Shown: piece after piece, positions 8,601 through 19,763 of the stretch
How the letters are laid out: each line of letters opens with the position of its first letter
Numbering within the stretch: position 1 is the first letter of the stretch
Assembly (NCBI GenBank): GCA_032622095.1
Contig: CP136066.1
Span: 174,655,164 to 174,719,163 of the forward strand
Source: Siphonodentalium dalli
Lineage: Eukaryota > Mollusca > Scaphopoda > Gadilida > Siphonodentaliidae
Length of the DNA stretch: 64,000 nt
Direction: 5' to 3'
Position numbers and translations under genes: made by a program
Notes under the pieces: model-generated
Told to the model about the DNA's origin: nothing
The model's input: only the letters and a program-made list of their open reading frames with translations
Databases searched by the model: none

Positions 8601-11206
8601 AAATAAAAACAAGACTACTCTCATATTGGGGAAAACTTATGAATATGCCCACAAACAGGTTACCACTAAAATTATATTACTCCGCCCTTACATCATCAAA
8701 CAATAATGCATGGTTGAAATACGTACGTAATACTTTGAACGAATTGGGACGGTCGTCATTTTGGATCAACCAGTGGGCCCCCGAAACAAAGAAATTCAAT
8801 AGAGCAATAACAGAAAGACTACACGACATATTTATTCAAGAATGGAGGGGTTCTATATCATCGTCCAGCAAATACGGATTCTACAGAATAGTAAAAACTA
8901 ACTTTGGCAAAGAACCGTACATCCTATCCAGGAATCAATGCACCGTCTCACGATTAGTGAAATTTAGAACGAGAAATCATCATTTACCAATTGAAACGGG
9001 TTCCTGGACAAACACAGAGTATACCGACCGTAAATGCAAGCTATGTAACCTGGAAATAGGAGACGAATTCCACATTATCCTTAAATGTCAAAAATTGAAT
9101 GATATCAGGAAGAGACACATCGAACCATACTACTATATCAGGCCAAACACGATGAAACTGAACGCACTTTTCAACACTAAGAAAGGTAGAATATTGGCCC
9201 ATTTGACTCTCTTTATCCAAAAAGCCCTCAAATTTTGCCAGGAACACCCTGGGGCTTAACTATGGGCCAAGCTGAACAACCCTACAATATGGACATACTA
9301 TATATCCCCAACCCCTCCCTATGGATACACCACTCCTCAGGTGGTACCACTCTATATTTTGCCCCTGACTTCAAAATGAAACTTCATTGGAACCACAATC
9401 CCCCACCCCACCCTATGATACAACACCCACCCCTAGTAATTTTCATGCGGCTTTACTCTAGATTTCGCCAATTCTGCTAAAGGAAACCTCATTAGAACCA
9501 CCATAACACCACGCCACAATTCCCACTGAAATTACATAGCTACTCCCACCCCCCCCCACAACTCGCGCATGCGTCACGTATTTTATGTATTACCATATTC
9601 TGTATTATTCTGTGAGCTTCAACATCATAATATTCATGATAACTTTAGCTAATAAAATCGTATCGTATCGTAAAGAAATTTCTGCATTATTTCACTTTTC
9701 TTCCTACGTTGAATGCTCTGTCAGTTGATTCCAGCCTGTAATTTTAATAAAGTTTGCTCTTCCGATTTGAAGACAAATAGATTTTCTGCATAACTCCAAT
9801 TATTTACAAGTATCCATAATGGTAATTATTAAAGTCAAGAAATATGTAATTTGTGCAATAATAATACCGGTATCCTAAAAGGTACACCGCTTTTCTAACT
9901 CAACACAATGCTGATGCAAAAACATATAAGCCCACACTGTGCTTAACTGAGCTTTTTTCCATACTGAAATTTAAACGATAAAGTTGAAAATTTCAAACAT
10001 TGGGTATAACTTTAATTTTCTCTTTCAGACGAACACACATCTATAGCGGGCGAATTCTCAGAGAGACCAGCAGACTCAGCAGACATCGGCTTCTCACCAA
10101 CATCGACATCTACCCCGGAACATGACGTCACCAGCTCGCGGACATCCAGCCTCGGTTCAAGTTTCAACTGCCCATCATCCTTAACCCAATCACGTGACCT
10201 CACAAATAATCGGGAATCCAAGAAAGACATCGACACCGAAAACAAGAAGAAGCCCAGGCGTTTCTCGTTCACGGATGACCAAGTCGAGATATTACGAGAA
10301 CGGTATGAGAGCAACAAATACCCAGACACCGAGCATATGGAAGAACTAGCCTCTAAGATAGGTGTTTCACATAAAAGTATCAAGGTGAGCCCTATCATAT
10401 TTAAACACCATGCTGACCATTCCACTTCCTAAGGCACTTTTCGAGTCAATTTACATGTAAAAGGACATGAAGATCAAACGTACATGTATTATTATATTAA
10501 ATTTGTTATGTTTTTAGTCACAAAAGCAGAACCAACAGAATATATCGGAACCTGACCGTATGCGTGTGACGCGGCGGTACCACTGTAAGACAAGACTGTA
10601 TAGACACATAATCGAATATGACTCTTTATCTAACAATGGTTTCATGCACATCTTATGATAATTTTACAGATATTTGCCTGCATATTTATATAACATATAT
10701 ATATATATTTGACATATATACTCTCCTAACTTGATAGAGGTTAACAATAAACTCTTGGAAGTGAGAAACATATAATCTCTACAGTTTGGGATTGCAAGTA
10801 GAGAGGATACATGAGACACATTATTTTGACACAGCTGTTGGTATATTTGAACTTCAGCCAAAAGAATGAAAAATACTAGCACCAATAAAGGGAAAGTATG
10901 AATCTTAAGCAACATTTTCGTTAATTTCAGATCTGGTTCACAAACAGAAGATACAGGTCGAAGCCGAAAAATCCCATGATGTCGCCACCAGCACTCAATC
11001 CTCTTCAACCAACACTCAACCAACTTCAACCAACACTCAACCAACTTCAACGCGATGCTCTCCTAAAGATGCAGTTCCAATCGAAATGTATCAGCCGCCC
11101 ACTCGACATTCATGCTGCCGCGTCCCTCCGTCAGCCACACCTACCACTCCATCCTAGTTTCTACTGGCCGATGATGAGCTCATACCCTATGTTACCTCTC
11201 GTTTGA
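5197..11206 (+). CDS. divergent homeobox protein, unit 1 (4 exons)
   Basis: This is a predicted nuclear DNA-binding transcription factor of about 260 aa. Exons are 5197-5265, 5630-5711, 10029-10384 and 10931-11206. Phases (0, 1, 0) and GT/AG sites are all consistent, and the split codon at exon 2/3 restores a Tyr. A Ser/Thr-rich N-terminal half is followed by a basic KKKPRR run and the homeodomain. Helix 3 reads IKIWFTNRRYRSK across the exon 3/4 junction: the invariant W48, F49, N51 and R53 are present, but residue 50 is Thr rather than the usual Gln, Lys or Ser. The C-terminal tail is rich in Pro, Leu and Gln, with a 7-residue tandem duplication (QPTLNQL) not found in unit 2. Exon 1 differs from unit 2 by N4K. 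Intron 2 is expanded by a LINE. I cannot assign a homeobox class. Confidence 0.8.
5814..9670 (+). mobile_element. 5'-truncated LINE (APE-type) in homeobox intron 2
   Basis: Comparison with the empty site in unit 2 (near 31094) shows insertion after CTTAAA. TAAA flanks both ends (5810-5813 and 9671-9674), giving a very short target duplication. The 3' end is a short tandem tail of ATCGT units, not poly(A). The element holds one open ORF2-type frame and about 0.4 kb of 3'UTR. It is truncated at the 5' end inside the endonuclease domain. It sits in the same orientation as the host gene and leaves the splice sites intact. The uninterrupted ORF implies a recent insertion. Confidence 0.85.
5816..9259 (+). 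CDS. LINE ORF2 protein: AP endonuclease, reverse transcriptase, CCHC
   Basis: The product nicks target DNA and copies element RNA by target-primed reverse transcription. The frame is open from the truncated 5' end of the element, so there is no native start; the first in-frame TTG at 5837 is only a convenient marker and gives 1,140 residues. The endonuclease shows QETKTDD, GDFNSRTG and SDIHCPI but lacks its N-terminal strand with the first catalytic Asn. The RT shows GKTPGHDGL, the FIDFSKAFDSVW motif A, QGDGLSPILFS and YADD (near residue 748). A C-terminal zinc-knuckle-like C-x2-C-x8-H-x4-C lies near residue 1067. The layout suits the Jockey/CR1/I group; finer assignment needs a tree. The truncation implies the encoded endonuclease is incomplete. 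Confidence 0.88.
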   Translation, partial: RLEDPEFLEYIDNFDILLFQETKTDDLDVIEIENFNILELMNRKTISKNRSGGLCIAIRESLKPFFNIITDDCPEILWCEFRRPKGPTYAIGNVYIPCENSKYFNENTFDRIHVSILEKYVCYDHIFISGDFNSRTGKLDDSTHVGKLIEEYTLNLPSKHRHNPDTTSNNSGTKLLRLCESTSLIILNGRIGCDYPNPNFTTRGYSVIDYVITTPKLTEDVCYFQVAEYNPLVSDIHCPIIACIRMRIFKESKRLAVKNSKNLKLPSGNHHRNNLTAKYHCKPSRFRDTPHMEYTDPNKPRTTVNDLNALFARTTDQSCRDIQAKINRISDAFSNILLGNGKEQSSTARTLTRKANPRIKIKNKSPWFKNDCAHSRTEYRKARKEYKIRGTIQHKTRMIESRYRYKIALRKSKKLYYTNLRNKIHDLKSNSSSEFWKFMKQLDRKSDGNSVIPSAHIFKEHFASEEQKLFSRVAQERRMPNIPYSDASGIDNSLLNREITVEEVEHAVKNLKNGKTPGHDGLTNEMIKRSSQQLGPYYASLFNLILSTGYIPTDWSLGTIRPIFKNKGDSLNPDNYRRITLLCVISKMFTSILCKRINDFLSENDVQTESQAGFRKGYSTVDHIFSMHMLTQLLKSGKQNLYCAFIDFSKAFDSVWRDGLWAKLRHHKITGNVLRIIQKIYDNLKMKVIANNVLSDSFDSVIGVKQGDGLSPILFSMYLNDLELFLESRNCNGIHYVGSADEYLDIFKKLFLLIYADDTVILANSASHLQAALNHFAQYCDNWKLNINYSKTKAMIFSGRKKIKLPLKLHINDELIESVNHFKYLGTWFSKTCNFKRERDLRCNDAKKAMYTLISKVRKHKLTFDCTLDIYEKTIVPIITYGCEVWGHENITAFGKLEIWFLKFMFGLKKSTATTFIYGETGIYPIELKIKTRLLSYWGKLMNMPTNRLPLKLYYSALTSSNNNAWLKYVRNTLNELGRSSFWINQWAPETKKFNRAITERLHDIFIQEWRGSISSSSKYGFYRIVKTNFGKEPYILSRNQCTVSRLVKFRTRNHHLPIETGSWTNTEYTDRKCKLCNLEIGDEFHIILKCQKLNDIRKRHIEPYYYIRPNTMKLNALFNTKKGRILAHLTLFIQKALKFCQEHPGA

Positions 11207-11573
11207 TAGGTGTGTGTTCCATATACAACACCATTTGTTAAATATGTTTCGATCTTGTACATAGTAATGTTTGTTATTTGATATTTTTGTTAGTTTATAT
11301 TATAAATTAATTATTAAAACAGATACATGTATTATTGAGTTTATTTCTCCGTGAACTGGTCCTACTATATAGCTTGAGAAATTCGTGAATTTTCAAACAA
11401 TCTCAATTTCAAACTATCAGTTTGAAGAAAAAAATCATGATCTTTATAAGCAATGCATATGCTATAGTACTATAACAATACCTGTTTACCATCACAATAT
11501 GAGAGATATGTTAAAGAGAAAAAAGGAGTTTTTAAAAGGCGGTCATTTGAGAGTTTGACAGGAAATATTTGCA

Positions 11574-11606
<33 letters not shown>

Positions 11607-11768
11607 CACTGCATTATCTAGCTTAGGAATCCAACTAGGCTACTAGGGTCTACACTTTGTCTACTATCTGAAATATTTGGACGAAATATTACGATAAAAC
11701 AACAAAATGTCTTAACATTTGAATCAGCATTGAGTGTTAATGTCTGACAGATTATTGCAAACGTGGTT
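11207..11768 (+). other. homeobox gene 3' flank, unit 1
   Basis: The stretch is paralogous to 32621-33243 and probably holds the 3'UTR, although no canonical AATAAA is obvious close to the stop. A pure run of 30 A lies at 11575-11604 where unit 2 has only AAAA, so it is a local expansion or small insertion. Homology to unit 2 ends near 11768. Confidence 0.5.
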
Positions 11769-14403
11769 GTATTTCGTAGAGTGCATCGTTCTACCATTAA
11801 AACGTACCTCTCAAATGCCGCGGCTAGAGTAGAAACATATGCTAAAAGTGACCAAAAACGCTTTTGGAAAGCTGTAAACTCAAAAGACATGTGCTATATC
11901 ACACCCGGCACGGAAATGCTATTCAATGGAATCATGTGTAGAGATCCTTCTCATATTTCCCAAGGGTGGAAAAGCTATTTCTCTGAGCTGTATAAATGTT
12001 CATCACATACGAACTCAGCTTTTGAAAACGCAGTCAGTTGACATGTTGACAAAATTCTATCTGATAGCCAAATTGAAAGCGGCATCCCCGAATTCGCTAA
12101 TTATGTCTCACTGGACGAATTGAATGATGCAATAAAGGAGCTCAAAGTAAACAAGGCAGGCGGTCTTGATGAGCTAGTGAACGAGCATATTATTAATGCC
12201 CCGCTCGCATTGTGTGATATTTTATTCCCAAATTTTGTGGTTTGCCTATATTCCCCCCCGACATGAAAAAAGGCCTCATTGTTCCCATTTTCAAAGGCGA
12301 CCCAAAACCACCTCATGTACCTGATAGTTAACGTGCGATAACACTTCTCTCTGTGTAGTACAAGCTGCTTGAGACAATTCTTCTTCGACGACTTCGGCAA
12401 AGTCGTTTGTTTAAGGATTTCGCAAGCAGCTTACAGAACGGATTTCAGAAGGGCGTGGGTTGCACGGTAACTACGTACGAGCTCCAAGAAGCATTTGCAT
12501 ATGCAGAATCAAATGGATCAAGTGTCTATGCAGCATTTTTAGATTCAAAGAAAGCCTTTGATCGAGTGTGGCACGAAGGACTCATATACAAATTACACCA
12601 GAATGGTGTCAAAGGTCTCACATTGAAACTTATTGCGAATATGTATTCAAATGTTCAGAGTCACGTCATGTATAATGGAAACGTTTCTGAATCATTTGTC
12701 ATCGAACAAGGAACAAGGCAAGGAGATGTCTTATCTCCTCCTTTCCTTTATCTAGTCTTCATTGATGATCTTCTTTCGAATCTTGCAAATTCAACTGATG
12801 GCCTATATATAGGTTCAACATCATGCGCACCACCGACAACGGCAGATGACATCACTGTTCTCTCTTTCACTGAAGGTGGCTTACGCAGACTTCTTGATAT
12901 TTGTCACGTCTATAGTAAAAAATGGCGCTTTGAATTATCCAATGAAAAGAGCAAGGTGCTGCTTTTCAATAGTAGTCGCAGCACGGGTTGTGCCAAGTCT
13001 CGGTCCCGGAAACTTGGTACAGATGAAATACAACAAGTGGTGGAAGTCGTCCATCTAGGTATCAAACAAAACTGTAAATCTAGGCAGCTGCCAAAAATTC
13101 AGAACGCAACGGACATGCTACCTAAATGCTTCTTTGCAGGTTGTCGTTCTCACATTACGTCTACGTTTTCCCCGTTAACAAATTTTATGATTTTTAAACA
13201 CGTAGCTATCCCTATAAGGCACTGTACGGATGCGAAACGTGGTGGGATATTTCTAGCACTCAATATATATCTCTGGAAAGAGCTTATCGTATGTGCATCA
13301 AACACAAGCAGCACTTACCAAAACGTACTAGCACGATATTCGCTTTATCTTTATTGGGACAATTGCCGATAGAGTACGAGCTGCATAAAAGAAAATTACT
13401 CTTTCTTAGCACACTAGTGAATCTCCCCCAAAAGTCACAGAACGGCTCTTAATATATTTTTATTCAACTTCCACGGCCACAGGTTGTTTGGTCGCCCAAT
13501 TGAGGGCTTTCTGAAAGACATAACTGAAATTCTCAAAGAAATCGATATGTACCACTACCTCACGTCTTTCACAGAACATGTGTTTTCCCGTCTCATGCGG
13601 TTTGGAAGGGGATGATTAGAGATCGCCTTGCTGCACATTATGCCCGTAGGGTGCATCTCAGTGTACAGCAAGACGATACCCTAAGGTTCCTATTCAATGT
13701 GAAGCCAGATGTCCACTCATCGTGGAGACTCTGGGAATTGTGCCGCAATGTACCCGATTACTATCCTATGTGCATCAAAATGGCGAACATTCTGGCAAAA
13801 ACCACGTTCAATAATGATGCCACCTGTATTCATTGCCATAATTAATTCGTTAATCTTCTTACTCATATGTATCATGATTGTATGTCAGATTTGCACAGGT
13901 GACGAGGAATGCTTTCTTGTATGAAATAATCGACAGACATGGGATAGAAACATTCGCGCTCCTAGATAGCCTCAGCAAAAACACATTTCTAGCGTACTGC
14001 TTTGGTGGGTGTATCCCACTGCAGATCCATCTTCTCTGCAACGAGAATCTCTTATTAAAGCGATGCGTTCGCTTCATTTGTTTCCTCTGCTCGGAATAGA
14101 AAGTATATACCCTCAGCACATAAATGAACACCTCTGAATGGCGACCAGTTCTCTGGATATGTTTTATTGCGGTTAAACATATCCTAGCCATTATGTATAT
14201 GTTGGCGTTTAATACCAAATGCGGCTGTGTTGAGAACTGTTCACGACACTGGCAGTAAAATGAACTGAAACTTAGCAAATGTGTTTACACGCATAGCTCC
14301 CAGCTTGTATTAACAAATTATATGTAATTATTTTGTTGTATATATTTGTAATATATGTAATCTCCGTTGATATGGAGGAATAAAGTATCTCTCTCGATCT
14401 CGG
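11769..14403 (+). mobile_element. decayed LINE with QADD-family relationship (LINE-C)
   Basis: The left edge is where homology with unit 2 stops after GTGGTTGTA. The right edge is where the spacer repeat resumes at AATTTAAATATAAC. The 3' end reads GGAGGAATAAAGTATCTCTC, very like the 3' end of the minus-strand LINE at 42.8 kb (GGAGGAAATAAAGGAATATA on that strand), so both belong to one family. Only the RT half remains and it is interrupted by frameshifts and stops. The element is 5' truncated. Confidence 0.75.
11771..13845 (+). pseudogene. broken LINE reverse transcriptase
   Basis: Readable fragments in three blocks can be placed on the RT of the 44-47 kb element: a pre-RT linker (11771-12041), the fingers/palm block (12407-13060, with QNGFQKGVGC, AFLDSKKAFDRVW, QGTRQGDVLSP and the catalytic TADDITVLS), and a C-terminal piece (13612-13845, ending in a CIHC-like zinc knuckle). 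Frames shift between blocks and stops intervene, so no functional protein is made. The catalytic box has Thr where most RTs have Tyr or Phe before ADD. Confidence 0.8.
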
Positions 14404-14480
14404 AATTTAAATATAACAACCAAGCTTTGTTATCGACTTTTTATAGAAATTGGGTTCTGCCGTTAAGTGATCTGTTACCG
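14404..14480 (+). repeat. spacer repeat R, left piece, unit 1
   Basis: The sequence matches 42417-42500 and 33797-33860 (TTATCG, then TTTTTATAGAAATTGG, then GAAGTGATsTGT-like text). It continues on the other side of the tandem array at 17641. R is a multi-copy segment that precedes each methyltransferase gene. Confidence 0.65.
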
Positions 14481-17400
14481 GGTTACACTGGTGTAAATAA
14501 GGTTCGGAGAGACCTCTAGCGGATGCGGGAGGAATATATAGGAGAGAATAAAATAGACACTGGGCCCTGATTGGTCAATAGCCTTGTGTGCTTTTTGCAT
14601 GAACAAATCATCACACCTCTTCTTTATGGTTTCCCACTGGTAAAATAGCCATTGGCACAGGAATTAACCCTCTGTAGTGAAGTTTGAATTTTTTGTTGTG
14701 GTCTAAAATATGACAGTATTTTTTTATGCGGTTCTGACACTAGTTAGGAAAACACAAGATTTAAAGGCAAATTCCCTGCCTGTCGTACCTGATTTTTTTG
14801 TGCAAAAAGTTTCCAAAAGTGTCAATTTTTCAGATTTAAAGAAAATGTTTGACCCAATGTTTATATTGCCAATAGTATAGGCTAAAACGTTAGCACTGAG
14901 GCCTATGGAAAACATTTACACCTGTGTAACCTAAAGGGGAAAATGAGCTTTTTGGACTTTTTTATTCCTGGGAGTCACTTTAAAGTATTTTATTGCATTT
15001 TTAACAGCCTGGTCTTTCAGTCCAATGAATCTCTCATGCATGCTGTAGCTATTCTTGCTGCTGATGTCTTCTTGCTCTTACATCAGCCAAAAATAGTATA
15101 ATTTTTTCATAAAAATTGCCAATTTGTCAAGGTATTTTCAATTTTTTCAAGGTGGTAGTAGTCACATGATAATGCAAATGACCCATAACATGAGCATGTC
15201 AATGAGACACATATCACTTGTTATAAGAAGCTAATCTGGCAAGTATTTTGGATTTTATAGCCAGTGATATACAGATATATATCATACAAGTTAGTCATTT
15301 CCACTGGTGGGTATGGTCATTTGAAGGTTAATAGCACTAAAACTTGGACGCATATAAGAAAAAGCTTCAGCACTTCAAAGGGAGCATATTTTTGTTCAAC
15401 TAATTCAATATACACCCACATCCAGTTATCTTGGATCACCCTTGCAGACCTGAAAATATCATATTTTAGTCTTCCATGTGCTGATAAAGTCATGTGCTTG
15501 ATGCTCAGCTGCTCAAATCTGGACTCAATGACCTCACATTACCAGAAGTTCTCTCATGGAAAGGATCTTGTACAGTCTTCCATAGCTGAGCCAAGTTTGC
15601 AACACCAGACCCCAAAAACTATGTGAAAATGGGCCCTGAACATGACCTGTGGTGGAAATTTGTGCTTTTTTGATGAACAATGTGTTAAGGGGGCGGGGGT
15701 GGGGTTAAATTGTGTGTGATAAATAAAGAACCACAGAAGTGATATTGTTTTTGAACACATTTTTTCCATTGATGGGCAATTCTGAAGAAATGTAGGAAGT
15801 TACAATTATTTCGCGAAAAAGCGGGCTATCGCTTTAGGTTACACTGGTGTAAATAAGGTTCGGAGAGACCTCTAGCGGATGCGGGAGGAATATATAGGAG
15901 AGAATACAATAGACACTGGGCCCTTCAGGTCAATAGCCTTGTGTGCTTTTTGCATGAAAAAATCATCACACCTCTTCTTTATGGTTTCCCACTGGTAAAA
16001 TAGCCATTGGCACAGGAATTAACCCTCTGTAGTGAAGTTTGAAGTTTTTGTTGTGGTCTAAAATATGACAGTATTTTTTTATGCGGTTCTGACACTAGTT
16101 AGGAAAACACAAGATTTAAAGGCGAATTCCCTGCCTGTCGTACCTGATTTTTTTGTGCTTTAAGTTTCCCAAAGTGTCAATTTTTCAGATTTAAAGAAAA
16201 TGTTTGACCCAATGTTTATATTGCCAATAGTATAGGCTAAAACGTTAGCACTGAGGCCTATGGAAAACATTTACACCTGTGTAACCTAAAGGGGAAAATG
16301 AGCTTTTTGGACTTTTTTATTCCTGGGAGTCACTTTAAAGTATTTTATTGCATTTTTAACAGCCTGGTCTTTCAGTCCAATGAATCTCTCATGCATGCTG
16401 TAGCTATTCTTGCTGCTGATGTCTTCTTGCTCTTACATCAGCCAAAAATAGTATAATTTTTTCATAAAAATTGCCAATTTGTCAAGGTATTTTCAATTTT
16501 TTCAAGGTGGTAGTAGTCACATGATAATGCAAATGACCCATAACATGAGCATGTCAATGAGACACATATCACTGGTTATAAGAAGCTAATCTGGCAAGTA
16601 TTTTGGATTTTATAGCCAGTGATATACAGATATATATCATACAAGTTAGTCATTTCCACTGGTGGGTATGGTCATTTGAAGGTTAATAGCACTAAAACTT
16701 GGACGCATATAAGAAAAAGCTTCAGCACTTCAAAGGGAGCATATTTTTGTTCAACTAATTCAATATACACCCACATCCAGTTATCTTGGATCACCCTTGC
16801 AGACCTGAAAATATCATATTTTAGTCTTCCATGTGCTGATAAAGTCATGTGCTTGATGCTCAGCTGCTCAAATCTGGACTCAATGACCTCACATTACCAG
16901 AAGTTTTCTCATGGAAAGGATCTTGTACAGTCTTCCATAGCTGAGCCAAGTTTGCAACACCAGACCCCAAAAACTATGTGAAAATGGGCCCTGAACATGA
17001 CCTGTGGTGGAAATTTGTGCTTTTTTGATGAACAATGTGTTAAGGGGGCGGGGGTGGGGTTAAATTGTGTGTGATAAATAAAGAACCACAGAAGTGATAT
17101 TGTTTTTGAACACATTTTTTCCATTGATGGGAAATTCTGAAGAAATGTAGGAAGTTACAATTATTTCGCGAAAAAGCGGGCTATCGCTTTAGGTTACACT
17201 GGTGTAAATAAGGTTCGGAGAGACCTCTAGCGGATGCGGGAGGAATATATAGGAGAGAATACAATAGACACTGGGCCCTTCAGGTCAATAGCCTTGTGTG
17301 CTTTTTGCATGAAAAAATCATCACACCTCTTCTTTGTGGTTTCCCACTGGTAAAATAGCCATTGGCACAGGAATTAACCCTCTGTAGTGAAGTTTGAAGT

Positions 17401-17640
17401 TTTTGTTGTGGTCTAAAATATGACAGTATTTTTTTATGCGGTTCTGACACTAGTTAGGAAAACACAAGATTTAAAGGCGAATTCCCTGCCTGTCGTACCT
17501 GATTTTTTTGTGCTTTAAGTTTCCCAAAGTGTCAATTTTTCAGATTTAAAGAAAATGTTTGACCCAATGTTTATATTGCCAATAGTATAGGCTAAAACGT
17601 TAGCACTGAGGCCTATGGAAAACATTTACACCTGTGTAAC
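14481..17640 (+). repeat. tandem array of 1.356-kb units bounded by inverted repeats
   Basis: Units start with GGTTACACTGGTGTAAAT at 14481, 15837 and 17192. The first two are about 1,355 bp and almost identical; the third is cut at 17640. Each unit contains a 450-bp module (14481-14931, 15837-16286, 17192-17640) flanked by TIR-like ends (GGTTACACTGGTGTAAAT and ATTTACACCTGTGTAACC), followed by a 905-bp spacer. The array therefore begins and ends with the TIR module, in the order module-spacer-module-spacer-module. It interrupts repeat R, whose empty form is seen near 42495. No transposase is visible. The 120-codon frame repeated in each spacer has no family resemblance. Confidence 0.85.
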
Positions 17641-17931
17641 ATACGCGGCTTACGCCACTAACAAATGAGCTTGCGCATGCTCTGTGCCACTAGCCAATGG
17701 AAATGGGGGAATCCCATCTATACAGAAAACATCACACATCTGGAGACGTAAACCTGTTAGGATTTCCGCCGGCTTTCAAAGAGACTGGTTTGATATGAAC
17801 GATATGAATCTTCGACTCGTAAATCTTATGTGACAACACAGCGTATTAATATCTTGGGTTTGTTTTATTTTACACATGATACAGTACATTGGCATAATGT
17901 GTATATTATAACGAGTACGATTGGTGTGCTC

Positions 17932-17933
<2 letters not shown>
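17641..17933 (+). repeat. spacer repeat R, continued
   Basis: Resumes at the CGGCTTACGCCACTAAC text seen at 42500 and 49313, with TGCGCATGCTCTGTGCCAC and TTTCAAAGAGACTGGTTTGA also found in the other R copies. No gene is visible. Confidence 0.6.
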
Positions 17934-18000
<67 letters not shown>

Positions 18001-18124
18001 GAGGGAGAGAGAGAGAGAGAGAGTGAGAGTGAGCGAGGGAGAGCGAGAGAGATAGATAGAGAGAGAGAGAGAGAGAGATAGAGAGAGAAAGAGAGAGAGA
18101 GAGTATAGACAGACAGAGGGAGAT
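17934..18124 (+). repeat. (GA)n microsatellite, about 190 bp
   Basis: Long GA dinucleotide tract with scattered GATA, GAGT and GAGC interruptions, ending in AGACAGACAG. It is followed by a short LINE-like 3' end. Confidence 0.95.
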
Positions 18125-18344
18125 AGACGAGTATTGTTAGGAGTGAGCGTGTGCGTACAATGGTATGGCTATAGAGTGAGTAGCAGTTTGCTTATTACAT
18201 GTTTGTGATGTAATTTGTTCTTGTAATGTTTTCCATCTTGTAAATATGTTGACCTTCCTGGGTCTATGTTTCCTTTGTGTATTTGTTTGTGTTAAATAAC
18301 TCTTCATTTATGGAGGAAACTTAAAGATATATATATATATATAT
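18125..18344 (+). mobile_element. short LINE 3' end with (AT)n tail
   Basis: The segment closes with TATGGAGGAAACTTAAAG followed by (TA)n, which resembles the 3' ends of the two related LINEs in this window. It is probably a strongly 5'-truncated copy. The flanking R repeat resumes directly after the tail at 18345. Confidence 0.45.
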
Positions 18345-19052
18345 GACATACGCACTCAGATTATTGTGCAGTAATAAAAACAAACAAACAAACAAGCATT
18401 CTAGCAAAACAAAAGTTAAAAGGTCACACCATGAAGACGACATCACTGAAGGCTGTTCAAAGCCGGCGTTTAAACAACAGCGGGCTCGGTCATATTCTAA
18501 TAGGGAATGCTCCAGACAGGAGACCAACCACCCAACCATAATAAACAAGAAAACCATAGTCAGAAATGGTAACGCCACCAAGATCGTATTATTAGCCATA
18601 AATATAAATCATAATATAAAATATATTGGTTACATGAATGGACCGCCTCAGAATTCCGTTAAGATAAGTAATTCTTCAAATTATTACAATGAACTACGGC
18701 TTATAAATTACTGCAGGTTTCTCATTCGCCACACCAGAATGCTTCTAAATGCGGATCAAAGCTAAGAGTGCGTGGCACAGCCATTGTTCATAGACATTTT
18801 ACAGATAGCGAGAATGATGCATGCTGGGAACGAAAGCATCCACAGCAAAGCCATGTGCTTACGGAGGCATGCGTTTATTATAGGGGATTTATGGTGGGCC
18901 TATAAAACTAATTATAACTTTGTTATCTGTCATAGTTTATGCGTGAAATTTTAAACATATATACCTGGACATCTACCCCTTCCAGAATGTTGAAAAACAT
19001 TTTCAGTTGCTCATCGTATTTTTATAGACGAAATAGTCCGAAATTCCAGAAA
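18345..19052 (+). repeat. spacer repeat R, distal part, unit 1
   Basis: Matches 26230-26520 and part of 34490-34600 (ACTCAGATTAT, AAGCATTCTAGCAAAAC, GGTTACATGAATG and CAGAATTCCGTTAA). The 140-codon ORF across it is not conserved in the other copies and I do not call it a gene. Confidence 0.55.
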
Positions 19053-19763
19053 ATTGCGCTAACTGCTCAATGTTTTAATGTGTTACAAAACGTCTGATAA
19101 AAATAGTTCTATCGGGAATATTCACACCATTTTTTTTCAGAGAACATAGTGTAAATATAGTCCTATCGGGATATCGTAAAGGAGATTAATTAAACCCCTC
19201 AGACTGCCGAAACTGACGACATTAAATTCGCTTTTTCGTGTCCCGCGGAAATGAAACTTGTCTGTCCATTGATGACGTTATTTATTTGACATAGTATTTT
19301 TTTCTTCTGTTGTATTTGAACACTTGTTGCACGCGCAGGCTGCACGATCATAATAACTTCAACCGATAAGCGCCGACTGATACCCGCGCAACAGTTTGTC
19401 TCAAATAAATTGTTATCAAAACGCAGGTTTATGGCCGCGGACATAAGCCGATTAAGTGTGATGTAATTTATCCATGAACTTGACTGAAAAATTGTGATTC
19501 TATCACCATTAGCCACGAAAATGGGACCTCTAAACAGGCAAGTTTGATTTTCGGGGGACACGAACAAGCGAATTTATTGTCGGCAGTTTCGGCAGTCTGA
19601 GGGTTAATTAATCCCGAATTAAACGGAACTACTTTACGATAGTCCGATAGGACTATGTTTACTCTATGCATGTTCTCTGAAAAAATAGTGTGAATATTCC
19701 CGATAGAACTCTTTTTATCAGACGTTGTGTAACACCTTAAAACATTGAGCAGTTATAGCGCAA
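19053..19763. mobile_element. foldback element with ~200-bp inverted arms
   Basis: The left arm begins TTGCGCTAACTGCTCAATG and the right arm ends with its complement CATTGAGCAGTTATAGCGCAA. The arms stay complementary for roughly 200-250 bp with small indels and share internal marks such as TCGGGAATATTCACAC and CAGACTGCCGAAACTG. About 250 bp of unique sequence lies between. No ORF resembles a transposase, so it is a non-autonomous long-TIR or foldback element inserted in repeat R. Confidence 0.75.

Noticed and set aside
10012-10425. Minus-strand ORF repeated at 31432-31845
   Set aside because: It is antisense to homeobox exon 3 in both units; conservation follows from the plus-strand coding exon.
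15264-16981. Identical 120-codon ORFs at 15264-15626 and 16619-16981
   Set aside because: They lie in the repeated 905-bp spacer of a recent tandem array; identity follows from duplication. Composition and lack of any motif give no support for a protein.
18343-18765. 140-codon ORF in repeat R
   Set aside because: The frame is not conserved in the other R copies and has no recognisable domain.
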